A stretch of DNA of 64,000 nt. Origin: CAVSLM01 sp963728895. Its GTDB lineage: Bacteria; Pseudomonadota; Gammaproteobacteria; JBBQDK01. The notes under the pieces were generated by a model, which had not been told where the DNA came from, searched no databases, and saw only the letters and a program-made list of their open reading frames with translations. Positions 16,422 to 26,871 of the stretch are shown here, one piece after another. Location: NCBI GenBank assembly GCA_963728895.1, contig CAVSLM010000007.1:1-64000 (forward strand). The letters run 5' to 3'. Within the stretch, counting starts at the first letter, position 1. Each line of letters starts with the position of its first letter. Position numbers and translations under genes: made by a program.

Positions 16422-19400
16422 GCTTCAATGAGGCCGCGGCTGATTGCCGCGGATTACGCCGCGGACCGCGCGCATGCACGCCAAGCGGCTCTCCGCTTCA
16501 ATGAGGCCGCGGCTGATTGCCGCGGATTACGTGCTCCCATGCGGTGTCTGTGATCAGCGCGGGAAGGCCGCTTCAATGAGGCCGCGGCTGATTGCCGCGG
16601 ATTACTGAGCATTTTCGCTCTCGGCCCGGTGCTCAAGGGGATGCTTCAATGAGGCCGCGGCTGATTGCCGCGGATTACGTGAAAACATGTTCTGAGGGAA
16701 ATAACCATGGCTACGCTTCAATGAGGCCGCGGCTGATTGCCGCGGATTACCGGTGTGGTGGACCATCGCCATGGATGCATCCGGAGGCTTCAATGAGGCC
16801 GCGGCTGATTGCCGCGGATTACCTGCCACGATCCGCTGCGACTATGCGTCCGCGGCGCAAGCTTCAATGAGGCCGCGGCTGATTGCCGCGGATTACCGCT
16901 GTCGCCCTGGCCGCATTCGCAGGCCGAATCCACGCTTCAATGAGGCCGCGGCTGATTGCCGCGGATTACGTCGCAACCTGATCCCGGCACGATGCGTCCC
17001 GAATGCTTCAATGAGGCCGCGGCTGATTGCCGCGGATTACCGTGGTACGTGCGCGAGCGTGCGCATGCTCTCGGCTGATGCTTCAATGAGGCCGCGGCTG
17101 ATTGCCGCGGATTACGCTGCGCCGTAGTCCGCTGGTTTTGCGGATGGCGTGCTTCAATGAGGCCGCGGCTGATTGCCGCGGATTACCAGAACAGGCCGGC
17201 GCCGCGGCCGCATGCGATGCTGGCTTCAATGAGGCCGCGGCTGATTGCCGCGGATTACCACGTCAACAGGACGCCGAGGCATGAGCGTGATTGCAGCTTC
17301 AATGAGGCCGCGGCTGATTGCCGCGGATTACGCTGATCGCGCTGACAGCAGCCTCCTGTACGTCCGCCAGCTTCAATGAGGCCGCGGCTGATTGCCGCGG
17401 ATTACTCGAGAAGGTTCGGCTCGCCAGAAGCCGACGCTAGTGCTTCAATGAGGCCGCGGCTGATTGCCGCGGATTACGCATCCTGCGGACGGTTCCGACA
17501 GTCTGCATCGACGACGCTTCAATGAGGCCGCGGCTGATTGCCGCGGATTACCCACAGCTGCTCAACTGCTATGGCAACTCGCTATAGCTTCAATGAGGCC
17601 GCGGCTGATTGCCGCGGATTACGCACGGCCGTGCGCGGTGCACTATTGCGGATCTTCAGGCTTCAATGAGGCCGCGGCTGATTGCCGCGGATTACACGTC
17701 GGCGATGCTACCGAGAGCATGTCCGCATGATGCTTCAATGAGGCCGCGGCTGATTGCCGCGGATTACCCGTCGTGACGCTATCAGACTGCCGCGCGGCTA
17801 ACTGCTTCAATGAGGCCGCGGCTGATTGCCGCGGATTACACCGTACCGCGTTCAGGTCGAGGTGCGCGCTCGGAGCTTCAATGAGGCCGCGGCTGATTGC
17901 CGCGGATTACCACACTCAGCTTCAGCGAAGGATACTCTCAACCTGCTTCAATGAGGCCGCGGCTGATTGCCGCGGATTACGCAACGACGGACTCATGCGT
18001 CAGCAGCAGGTGTCGAGCGCTTCAATGAGGCCGCGGCTGATTGCCGCGGATTACCCAGTGCAGCGGCCTGCATACCTCAGTGCGCTCGTAGGCTTCAATG
18101 AGGCCGCGGCTGATTGCCGCGGATTACGACGCGTTCGAGTCGCACGAGTGTCGAGCCCGATCGATGCTTCAATGAGGCCGCGGCTGATTGCCGCGGATTA
18201 CCGCGATGCGCAGTGTCGACCACTGACCTCAGCCAGCGCGCTTCAATGAGGCCGCGGCTGATTGCCGCGGATTACCGTGTACCTGAATCTGCAATCTCGC
18301 TGTGAATCGCGATGCTTCAATGAGGCCGCGGCTGATTGCCGCGGATTACGCAGGCAACGCTCATGGTCGCGCTGCGCATGGCTTCAATGAGGCCGCGGCT
18401 GATTGCCGCGGATTACGCGGAGCACGCTATAGGCGATGGCACGTTTGTTGAGGCTTCAATGAGGCCGCGGCTGATTGCCGCGGATTACTGCGCATCGCCG
18501 CGCGCTGCGCTGCGGACGTCTGCGATGCTTCAATGAGGCCGCGGCTGATTGCCGCGGATTACCGGGCGACCGAGCAGAGCGCGAGCGTCCGACGCGCTTC
18601 AATGAGGCCGCGGCTGATTGCCGCGGATTACGATGCGATCGAGCTCGTACTGCACGCCTATAACTGCTCGCTTCAATGAGGCCGCGGCTGATTGCCGCGG
18701 ATTACGTCGGCGACATCCTGCGCGACGTCGGCATAGCTCACGAGCTTCAATGAGGCCGCGGCTGATTGCCGCGGATTACATTGCCGGTGTGCTACTGTTT
18801 CGGTGTACATCGCTACGTGCTTCAATGAGGCCGCGGCTGATTGCCGCGGATTACACGGCGGCCATCGGTCGCGTAGGTCGGCGTCGCATGGCGCTTCAAT
18901 GAGGCCGCGGCTGATTGCCGCGGATTACCGCGTACAGTGCCGGGCATGCAGGCATGACGCGGTGCTTCAATGAGGCCGCGGCTGATTGCCGCGGATTACC
19001 CACGGCCGATGTCAACGACTCGATCACGCGCATCGCTTCAATGAGGCCGCGGCTGATTGCCGCGGATTACGCAATCGACGCTGATCGACGCGCAGATCAT
19101 ACAGCTGCTTCAATGAGGCCGCGGCTGATTGCCGCGGATTACCGATCCTCACCGCGCACCTCAGCGCGCGAGCATGACGCTTCAATGAGGCCGCGGCTGA
19201 TTGCCGCGGATTACGAGACTGTCATCGAAGCCAACGTCCTGGCTGGCAAGCTTCAATGAGGCCGCGGCTGATTGCCGCGGATTACTTGACCTGCTTCGTG
19301 CACGACAGCCAAGTGATGACGAGCTTCAATGAGGCCGCGGCTGATTGCCGCGGATTACCCGTCGATGCGTACAGCAGGTGCTCGAGGCGCTGACGGCTTC

Positions 19401-21346
19401 AATGAGGCCGCGGCTGATTGCCGCGGATTACGCGGTCGACGCGGCTGCGCCAGCATGCCGATGACCGTGAGCTTCAATGAGGCCGCGGCTGATTGCCGCG
19501 GATTACCGATGACGTGCTCGCTCATGGCGTCACGCTGTAGTCACGCTTCAATGAGGCCGCGGCTGATTGCCGCGGATTACCACGAGGTCGCTGACGCGAG
19601 CGCATGCTTCGCGACGGCTTCAATGAGGCCGCGGCTGATTGCCGCGGATTACGCGTCAGCGAAGACTCATGGCACGCAAGACCGCGCTTCAATGAGGCCG
19701 CGGCTGATTGCCGCGGATTACACGCTGGCCGCATCTCGATGCAGCTGCATCGCACGGATGCTTCAATGAGGCCGCGGCTGATTGCCGCGGATTACGCGCG
19801 GCCGCATCGTCCAGTAGCCTCGGCAGGTATCACGGCTTCAATGAGGCCGCGGCTGATTGCCGCGGATTACGACGTAGCATCAGCGTCATGACGCTCGCAG
19901 CAGCTGCAGCTTCAATGAGGCCGCGGCTGATTGCCGCGGATTACCGCTGACGTCAGCGCTTGCCGGTCCGCGTGATGCCGCGGCTTCAATGAGGCCGCGG
20001 CTGATTGCCGCGGATTACTCGTTGGCCAGGTCGCGCCGAAGCTGCGAAGGCACAGCGCTTCAATGAGGCCGCGGCTGATTGCCGCGGATTACCATGCCTC
20101 GCCAAGCTCGTATCCATCGTGCGCTCGATCGCTTCAATGAGGCCGCGGCTGATTGCCGCGGATTACGCGCGTCGGACGTTGACCATCGTGACAGTTCGAT
20201 GCCGCTTCAATGAGGCCGCGGCTGATTGCCGCGGATTACCGTTGAGCGCGCATCATCGACTCACTCGCGGCGCTGTACATGCTTCAATGAGGCCGCGGCT
20301 GATTGCCGCGGATTACCATGCATTCGGTTCGCTGCAGCTCTGCGATCCGCTCACGACAGCTTCAATGAGGCCGCGGCTGATTGCCGCGGATTACCTCGCG
20401 CCCACGAGGAGCTATGGCAGCGCGGCTAGCGTGCTTCAATGAGGCCGCGGCTGATTGCCGCGGATTACGATGCGGCGCAGGCCGGCTCGCGATGTACGCA
20501 GCGCTTCAATGAGGCCGCGGCTGATTGCCGCGGATTACCTCGATCGCGAGTACTGCAGCAGCATAGGACAGCTGGCTTCAATGAGGCCGCGGCTGATTGC
20601 CGCGGATTACACGTTCGCGACTGGGCGCAGGTCGAGTCGGTTACTGCGCTTCAATGAGGCCGCGGCTGATTGCCGCGGATTACCGCCGATGCCCGTGTCA
20701 GCGCTACGACTGCGACTCTGATCGCTTCAATGAGGCCGCGGCTGATTGCCGCGGATTACCCATGACCAGCTGCAGGTTCTGCGCGACATCGCATGCGCTT
20801 CAATGAGGCCGCGGCTGATTGCCGCGGATTACCAGGTGACTCCAGTAGCTACTCACGCGCACGACGCTTCAATGAGGCCGCGGCTGATTGCCGCGGATTA
20901 CCTGCAGCCATGAAGACGGTACGCCCGGAGCAAGACTGGCTTCAATGAGGCCGCGGCTGATTGCCGCGGATTACGACGTGCCGAGTCGGTTGCGCGGTGT
21001 CACGTACGCATGCTGCTTCAATGAGGCCGCGGCTGATTGCCGCGGATTACCGGTGGAGAGCACATGAGACGCATCGAGCGTCGAGCAGGCTTCAATGAGG
21101 CCGCGGCTGATTGCCGCGGATTACCGACGGAGCGCAATCGCCAGACAGCGTACCGCACGCATAGCTTCAATGAGGCCGCGGCTGATTGCCGCGGATTACA
21201 TCGAGTCGCGCTGGACGCACTGCCGATGTCCGCCGTGCTTCAATGAGGCCGCGGCTGATTGCCGCGGATTACCTCAGGCTGCAGACGGCGCAGCGGTCGA
21301 CTGGCGTGCAGCTTCAATGAGGCCGCGGCTGATTGCCGCGGATTAC
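16422..21346 (-). CRISPR. CRISPR array, 68 repeats of 36 bp and 67 spacers
   Basis: Plus-strand repeat starts GCTTCAATGAGG and ends GCCGCGGATTAC, with a 7-bp stem CCGCGGC / GCCGCGG and 5-base loop. First repeat 16422-16457, last 21311-21346. I counted 68 repeats and saw no variant, even at either end. Spacers run from 31 nt (18350-18380) to 42 nt (20317-20358), mostly 36-38. The minus-strand repeat ends in ATTGAAGC, the usual 8-nt crRNA handle, so transcription runs from high to low coordinates; cas2 and the AT-richer leader are at the high end, which agrees. Newest spacers should be near 21.3 kb. Confidence 0.98.
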
Positions 21347-21549
21347 GGCACGCATCGCAAGTCCATGTCCTGCTTGCGTATGGAGCGGTGTTTGCGAGCG
21401 CTGTCGTTGCTTGCCCTTCCGGGAGGCACAGCTGTTCACACCATGATGACTTTCCGACATCATTTTTCCCAATTGTTAAAGACCTATGTCGCCGCGAGCG
21501 CTCCCCGGGAATTGTGCCATCACCAGAGCGCTCGCAACGGTGCGGCGGA
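21347..21549 (-). promoter_or_regulatory. CRISPR leader
   Basis: 203 bp between the newest repeat and the cas2 stop, with no gene. The middle (21440-21485) is clearly AT-richer than its surroundings and has an inverted repeat ATGATG...CATCAT (about 21442-21462) followed on the minus strand by GGTCTTTAACAATTGGGAAA. Next to the first repeat there is another imperfect inverted pair, GCATCGCAAG and CTTGCGTATG (about 21354-21385). These are candidates for array promoter and integration-anchor sites. Confidence 0.7.
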
Positions 21550-21840
21550 TCATACGATCACCGGCTCCCTCTGGATTGCTTCGAACCGCTTTCCCAGGCT
21601 GCTCACCCGCGGATGCACCCGGTCCGCCGGACCGAGGTCGAGGATCAGGACGTGATCATGCGTGTCGAGGATAAGCTCGTCAAGGGTAGCGGTAAGCTCG
21701 GCGTGTCTGCGCCGCGAGAGTCTGCATTGGAACACCGAAAGCTGCAGCCATTCGCCGTAGCCGTTCATCAGCTTGAACACTTTGCGCCAACGCTTCGCGT
21801 CGGCGATGTCGTAGGTAACGATGTAGAGGTGCTCGTCCAT
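21550..21840 (-). CDS. cas2: Cas2, spacer-acquisition subunit
   Basis: 96 residues, MDEHLYIVTYDIADAKRWRK at the start, with the ferredoxin-fold Asp11 after the first beta strand, then GYGEWLQLSVFQCRLSRRRH and THDHVLILDLGPAD. Cas2 dimers bridge two Cas1 dimers for spacer integration. It starts 3 bp after the natural cas1 stop (21844) with a GAGAG site and lies between cas1 and the leader. Confidence 0.93.
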   Translation of the reverse strand: MDEHLYIVTYDIADAKRWRKVFKLMNGYGEWLQLSVFQCRLSRRRHAELTATLDELILDTHDHVLILDLGPADRVHPRVSSLGKRFEAIQREPVIV

Positions 21841-21843
21841 CTC

Positions 21844-23560
21844 TCACCTGGTCGTGAAGTTCGGGTATTCCGGCAACTCGCCCAGCAGGAAGCGCCCGAA
21901 CAGGCGCGCCTGAAGTTCCAGCAGACGCCGGTACGTCAGGCGGTAATCGAATAGCGGGTGCGTCGTCTCCTGGCGACAGGCGCCGTTCGAAGGTGGCGAT
22001 GAAGCGCTTGCGTCCGTCCGGCGTCAAGGCCACGCTGCCGGCCGCGCTGACGAAATCGGACGGGCGCACTTCTCCGTTGTTGATCGCGTACAGGACGCTG
22101 GAATCGGCGACCAGCGGGCGAAATGGTTCCATCAGGTCGAGCGCCAACGCGGGGCGCCCATAGCGGGGCTGGTGATAGAAGCCGCGGTACGGATCGAAGC
22201 CGACTGCCGAGAGCGTCACCGTCCAGGTTCGCACCAGCAGCGCATAGGCGTACGAGAGCAGCGCATTGACCGGATCGGTCGGGGGACGGCGGTTGCGCGT
22301 CGTGAAATCGAACGCGAGCGCAGCACCATCGTCTTCGCGCTTGATGAGATTCGCGAACTGCCCGAAGTAGCGCTGCGCCGCGATGCCCTCGATGCCGAGC
22401 AGCTCCGGGAGGGAGGGCGCACGCGCACTGTCCTCCGCGTAGCGCTTGAGCTCATCCGTGAGTGCCTCGGGCGGCCCTTCGCCTCGCCAGTTGCGGCGCA
22501 TGAGCGTGCGGGCGTTCTGGATCTTCGAGCGCACCAGCCCCCTGGCCACCGCCAGGCATAGGCGTTCGTCGAAGCTCGCCCGATACTGCGCCGTGCGCAG
22601 CTCCACGTTCTTGTGGCCCGTTCCGACGGTGTGCCCGATGAACCAGCCGCCAAAGGAGTGCCAGCTCACGGGGATCTCGCGCCGCATCAGCTCGTGCAAG
22701 GTCGGGGTAGTGAGGTACACGTTGCCGAACAGCACGAGCTGCGATACCTCCATCAGGCGCGCGCGGGTGGCGGGGCCCTCGTCGATGCTGATCTCAATCG
22801 TCTCGCCGCTCTTGCTGATCTTGGCGCGGTTGGCCTGCACGTAGACCGGCAGCGCCTCGTCGCGGGGAACTGCCAGCGGGCGCGGCGGCGTCTCGGCGTG
22901 GCGCAGAAAGTTCACCTCGTCGGGCAGACAGATGCCCACCAGCGAGCAACGCGGGCACTTGGGGCTGTCTTCGAGTGGCGGTGGCAGCTGCCCGCCCGCA
23001 GCGATCAGCCGCAATCCGCTCACCGCAGCCCGCGTCTGTTCGCGCAATTCCTCGTCGAAGTCGACCCGGACGCGTTCGCGCGAGGCTGCGAAGTACAGCA
23101 CGCCGCCCGCGCAGGTGTATCCGTGCTCTTCGAGGATCATGCCCTGCACGCACAGCTGAATGCGCTCGGGGTCGTAGGCACCTCTCGGCACGTGCGGGCG
23201 GTTGCCACGCTTGTAGTCGACGGGTGTGACGCTCGATCCTTCACCCTCGATCAGGTCCATGCGGGCAATCAGGCCCAGGCGGTTCGACGAGAGCGTGACG
23301 CTGCGCGCGTGGATGCGCTCGCCCTCCTCCGCCTCTCCGGCCGGCGGCAGATTGCCTGCGGGGCGGTCCACGCGCCGATGCTGATACCGGCCCTCCACGG
23401 TATCGCCCGACTCCGCCCACTCGCCCTGCACCCATTCCAGGTAGGCGAGCCGCGGGCAGTACTCGTACTCGTTCACCATGCGGGCCGGAAGCAACGGAAG
23501 ATCGGCGGCCAGCTCGGGGAACGGCAGCGGCAGGTCGCGTTGTTGTGGTTGGTCGTCCAT
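21844..23560 (-). CDS. cas4-cas1: Cas4-Cas1 fusion, integrase; one-base frameshift near C-terminus
   Basis: Fusion typical of type I-G. Start at 23560 with AGGAGG. Residues 1-220 are Cas4: Cys35 in YEYCPRLAYLEW, a RecB-like VTPVDYKRGN (about 110) and a cysteine trio in CPRCSLVGIC (about 200). Residues from about 235 are Cas1, with RNWRGEG, FYHQPRYGRPALALDLMEPF and VRPSDF motifs. At about 21970-21973 an extra C moves the frame: the open frame runs on to 21680 across cas2, but the next frame gives the normal ending (QETTHPLFDYRL, LFGRFLLGELPEYPNFTTR) and a stop at 21844-21846. The coordinates given follow the natural end. If real, the shift alters the last 45 or so residues of Cas1. Confidence 0.9.
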
Positions 23561-23689
23561 CGGGCGCCTCCTTTCCGGTCGGCTGTGGCGGGGCGAGCGC
23601 GGCGGCCGCCCATTTCAGCGCGACTTGTGGCTCGGCGGCTGCGGCGGGGGCGTTATCGTCCGGGGGGCGGGAGAACCTTGAAGCCGGGC

Positions 23690-23945
23690 CTGACCCGGAA
23701 TTCTCACCAGCATCCCGGGAACTGGCGGAATTCGCAGCCGTCCTGGCGCCGGGCTGGAGCGAAAGGGGTAGCCGTAGCTATCCCTTGAGTTAGACCTGAG
23801 CCAGGGCGAGCGAGAAACCGCCAGAACCGGGATAGGCCGGCGGCGTAAACAGGGTGGCGCGGGTCGGTGATCGTGAAGCATGTCAGATCTTCCCTGCCAT
23901 CCATTCGCTTACCGGCCAGCCGGCTGGCGGGTGAGATTTCCTAAG
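23690..23945. repeat. Decayed MITE-like inverted-repeat element
   Basis: Between cas4-cas1 and the next gene remnant (23561-24045) I see no gene. The stretch begins with CCGGAATTCTCACCAGC and ends with GGGTGAGATTTCC, decayed versions of the 23-bp terminal inverted repeats of the intact element at 36958-37148. The interior includes GGAACTGGCGGAATTCGCAG, also found at 37110 on the other strand. Confidence 0.6.
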
Positions 23946-24045
23946 CACAGGGAGTATGAGCGTCGCTGCTACGCGATCAGTCGACTTTGCTTCATGGCGT
24001 GCCCTTTGACCGGTCACGCGATTTTGGCTACATCTGGGATGCGCC

Positions 24046-24186
24046 ATGGAAGTTTCCATTCGCGAAAGGCTGAAAAACATCCCTGGCGTCCGCGCAGGGA
24101 CGGGTGGGAAACCTGTGGGGGCTGCCAGACCGCTCAAGATCAAACGAGGCCAGAAGACGCTGGCTGAACTGTGCTGGAGGAGCGGC
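24046..24186 (+). pseudogene. Phd-type antitoxin remnant
   Basis: ATG at 24046 opens MEVSIRERLKNIPGVRAGTG followed by GKPVGAARPLKIKR. This recalls a Phd antitoxin (MEVSIRE, RAGE, GKPVA-L-P) with internal deletions. It lies directly upstream of a broken PIN toxin in the usual order. Confidence 0.45.
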
Positions 24187-24187
24187 G

Positions 24188-24614
24188 CTGATTCTCTATC
24201 TCGATACTTCTGCCCTTGTCGAGCTCTATGCCGACGAGCCCGGATCCAACGCCGTCCGCCGAGCGGTATCGGATGCTCAACTGGTTGCATCCCACTTGAT
24301 CGCCTATACGGAAACTCGAACCGCCCTCGCCCGGAAGCATCGACTCGGCGAGTGGCCGGATCCGAAGCTGGCCGAGCTCAAGCGTGATTTCGAGCGCGGA
24401 ACGCTATTCATCGGCTGCCAGTAAACGAAATCACTGTCCGCCGGGCGGGCGATCTTGCCGAACAGTACGGATTCCGGCGCACGACAGTGTTCACCTCGCC
24501 GCAGCGGAGGCGCTGCACGTCGTTCTATCCGCACCCGTCAGGTGTGCCTGCTTCGACAAGCAGCTCAACGAGGCCGCAGGGCTGCTGGGCCTGGTATTGG
24601 CGGAAGCGGGCTGA
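24188..24614 (+). pseudogene. vapC: PIN-domain toxin (VapC), two frameshifts
   Basis: Reads LILYLDTSALVELYADEPGS, LVASHLIAYTETRTALARKH in one frame, stops at 24424, then continues as VNEITVRRAGDLAEQYGFRR in a second frame and AHDSVHLAAAEALHV, VRCACFDKQLNEAAGLLGLVL in a third, ending at 24614. All three blocks are in correct VapC order and include the catalytic Asp/Glu positions, so the gene was complete before two small indels. A GGAGG lies just upstream. Confidence 0.75.
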
Positions 24615-24697
24615 AGGCATCTGCGACGCCCTCGGGTCACGAGCAGAAGCTGGTCGCTGGAAAACGGACCGCTGGGGGGCACACTGTTCATACGGCG

Positions 24698-24967
24698 GCG
24701 AACTCGATGGTGCGTGCCGTCTCCTGCGGTGAGCGCGCGCGCAGCAGCGGGATACCGATGAACAGCGTCACCGCGATCAGCGCACCCTGCACCGTTCCCA
24801 GCGCATGGCGCTCGCGCGCAAATCGGACATGGTGCCTTCGAGAATCAGTACGACACGCTTGGGCGACTGCGCCAAACGCAGCGCCTGGCTGAACAAGCGC
24901 CCCTCCTTGATGGACTCCGTCAGATCGGTGAGGGTCTTGCGCTCGAACAGCAAGCGCTCGTCCATAC
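24698..24967 (-). pseudogene. Partial copy of the ERCC4-type nuclease gene
   Basis: About 265 bp almost identical to 26372-26648 inside the intact ERCC4-type gene. It encodes DERLLFERKTLTDLTESIKE and LRLAQSPKRVVLILEGTMSD in one frame, loses one or more bases near 24795, and continues as GALIAVTLFIGIPLLRARSP. Both ends are cut off: no N-terminal IIIDDRE block and no helix-hairpin-helix part. Confidence 0.85.
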
Positions 24968-25259
24968 GCGATGTGAAGCGGGACTTTCCCAGGTCGGCCA
25001 GGTGAATATCGTATCGTCATCGGAACCTGACCGCGCTGTAACACCCAGTCCACGACTTCACGGCGCCGAAGGAAAAAGAGCGGCGATGGTCGACTGGATC
25101 CCGGCGCATCGACAATCCTTCATCCGGATGGGTCCAGTCTCCGAGCAGCGTCCTTTGAACGTGCTGGGCTGAAACGTCCGTCGCAGTCGGTCCGCGACCT
25201 TGCGCGGGGCGAACCTTCTCCGCGACTTTCTCCTGTCCTGTCACTGCCTAGTGTAGTGA

Positions 25260-25530
25260 TGCACTCTTGACGAGACATTTGAGCCTTCACATGGATGTAG
25301 GGCGGATAAGCGCAGCGCATCCGCCATTCATGATCGGCCGGCGTCAGGAGTGCACGAAGCCGTTTCGCTCCCGTCGAGTTTCCCGTGCTGAGTGGATCGC
25401 GAAGGGGATCAGGCGTCATGGGAATCAGGGAGGCAATGGGCGTCCCGGAGTCGGATTTTGAACCAGGGGTGGCTGGGTGGCGGATGCGCTGCGCTTATCC
25501 GCCCTACGGCGCTGGTAACCGCCTCGACGA
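25260..25530. repeat. REPIN-like element, copy 1
   Basis: Two inverted REPs of a second family enclose about 150 bp: GTAGGGCGGATAAGCGCAGC...CATCCGCC at about 25300-25330 and the reverse form GGCGGATGCGCTGCGC...CCGCCCTACG at about 25478-25507. The interior (TCATGATCGGCCGGCGTCAG, GAATCAGGGAGGCAATGGGC) is almost the same at 38875-39096. Flanks such as ATGCACTCTTGACGAGAC are shared too. No gene inside. Confidence 0.85.
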
Positions 25531-25645
25531 GTACATCGCGCCCCGGGCGGTGATTGCCGAAGCAGCTGCGCGTGCGCCCCGGGTTGATGCCGGCCGGTTC
25601 CGCGCCGATGTGGATGCTGTGATCGACCAGTCCGTCGATGGCTGA
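25530..25645 (+). pseudogene. VapB-type antitoxin remnant (C-terminus only)
   Basis: The frame ending at 25645 reads IAPRAVIAEAAARAPRVDAG then RFRADVDAVIDQSVDG, the typical C-terminal tail of small VapB/Phd antitoxins. Its N-terminal DNA-binding part has been replaced by the REPIN-like element. Its stop overlaps an ATG at 25637 for the following toxin remnant. Confidence 0.45.
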
Positions 25646-26010
25646 GCCGATCCGCGGGCTGCCGGATACGTCGGTGGTGACTTGACCAGGACATCCCTGA
25701 TTCGGCCCTGCTTCGAGACGAATCCGCCATCTCCGCCATAACCCTTGCAGAGCTCGCCGCCGGCCCACACGCCACCCGTGACAAGGAAGAACGCGCGCGT
25801 CGCCAGGACCGGCTGCAGTGGGCTGCGGCAACCTGGGACGCCCTGCCCTTCGATGCCGAGGCCGCCCGCCGGATCCGCCCCTATCGCCTGCGCGCGCTGG
25901 TGGGCGTTGAGGAACCGCACGCTGCCGCCGAGGATCACTGTTCGGAATTGTTCCAGCCGGTCGGAATCTCCCCCGGGGTGGCCGAGTCCGCCCGGGGCAG
26001 CGACACGTAG
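25637..26010 (+). pseudogene. vapC: PIN-domain toxin (VapC) remnant, frameshifted and truncated
   Basis: Starts MAEPIRGLPDTSVV (PIN first strand with catalytic Asp), shifts frame at about 25685, then reads DESAISAITLAELAAGPHAT, DKEERARRQDRLQWAAATWD and LPFDAEAARRIRP, all recognisable VapC blocks with the Glu of the active site. The C-terminal third with the last Asp residues is not found. Confidence 0.6.
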
Positions 26011-26087
26011 CGCCGAACCCGCAATAAGAGACTGGCGTCACCGTTCAGGTCAGGCCATGGTCGCGCGGGTGCTCCGTCTCGACGCGC

Positions 26088-26771
26088 TCACCGCCTGGAT
26101 GCAGACGCCCTACGTTCATAGCGTGCCCTTTCCTCCTGCAAGGCCCAGCGCATGCGACGCGCGATGTGCGCACCGATGCCCTCCACGGACGCAAGCGCCT
26201 GCACGTCGGCAGTCAGCACCGCCTCCACGGTTCCGAAGCGCTCCAGCAGCCGGGCCGCACGCAGCGGTCCCACGCCCGGCAAGCCCTGCAGCAAATGGCG
26301 CTGCAAGGCGGCCTTGCCCTTGGGACGGCGGCCATGGCGCGGCAAGGCGCCGCAGGAAATCGTTCGCCCCTGCACGGCGGCGAACTCGATGGTGCGTGCC
26401 GTCTCCTGCGGTGAGCGCGCGCGCAGCAGCGGGATACCGATGAACAGCGTCACGGCGATCAGCGCACCCTGCACCGGTTCCCAGCGCATGGCGCTCGCGC
26501 GCAAATCGGACATGGTGCCTTCGAGAATCAGTGCGACACGCTTGGGCGATTGCGCCAGACGCAGCGCCTGGCTGAACAAGCGCCCCTCCTTGATGGACTC
26601 CGTCAGATCGGTGAGGGTCTTGCGCTCAAACAGCAAGCGCTCGTCCACCAGATAATCGCCCACGGCGAGGCGCCGGACCTCGAGCTCAAACATGCCCGCG
26701 CGCGCCAATTCCTGCGGCACGGCGCTGGCGCATTCGCGATCATCGATGATGATGGGGATAAGGCGGTCCAT
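26088..26771 (-). CDS. ERCC4-domain nuclease with helix-hairpin-helix
   Basis: 227 residues. Residues 1-140 are an ERCC4 nuclease domain: PIIIDDRECASAVPQEL, VGDYLVDERLLFERKTLTDL (the GDY...ER-K-x(3)D motif of XPF/Mus81 nucleases) and SIKEGRLFSQALRLA. Residues about 170-215 form paired helix-hairpin-helix motifs (LQGLPGVGPLRAARLLERFG, ALASVEGIGAHIARRMRWAL). Such small bacterial proteins are Hef/Mus81-like and should cut branched DNA. AAGGAAG lies upstream of the ATG. Intact here; a partial copy lies 1.7 kb away. Confidence 0.85.
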   Translation of the reverse strand: MDRLIPIIIDDRECASAVPQELARAGMFELEVRRLAVGDYLVDERLLFERKTLTDLTESIKEGRLFSQALRLAQSPKRVALILEGTMSDLRASAMRWEPVQGALIAVTLFIGIPLLRARSPQETARTIEFAAVQGRTISCGALPRHGRRPKGKAALQRHLLQGLPGVGPLRAARLLERFGTVEAVLTADVQALASVEGIGAHIARRMRWALQEERARYERRASASRR

Positions 26772-26835
26772 GGCGGGACTTCTTCCTTGCGGTGCGGAAG
26801 ATCTGGTCGAAAAGTGGGAACTTCATAGGACGGCT

Positions 26836-26871
26836 CATGTGCCGGATCCGAATCCTGTCATCTTCGCGCAT
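26836..26871 (-). pseudogene. hepT: HEPN toxin (HepT) remnant, first 12 codons
   Basis: An ATG at 26871 overlaps the mntA stop and gives MREDDRIRIRHM, the typical start of HepT toxins, then loses similarity where the DNA runs into the region upstream of the ERCC4 gene. It implies that the toxin was deleted. Confidence 0.5.

Noticed and set aside
16592..20806. Short frames reading ASMRPRLIAADY or RFNEAAADCRGL repeatedly
   Set aside because: These are the CRISPR repeat translated in different frames.
16422..21346. Self-targeting or cross-matching spacers
   Set aside because: I could not find matches to the rest of the window by eye; this needs a computed search of each spacer against the genome and viruses.
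21680..21843. C-terminal extension of Cas1 across cas2 (to 21680)
   Set aside because: Overlap with cas2 in another frame and loss of family similarity show this is out-of-frame reading after the frameshift.
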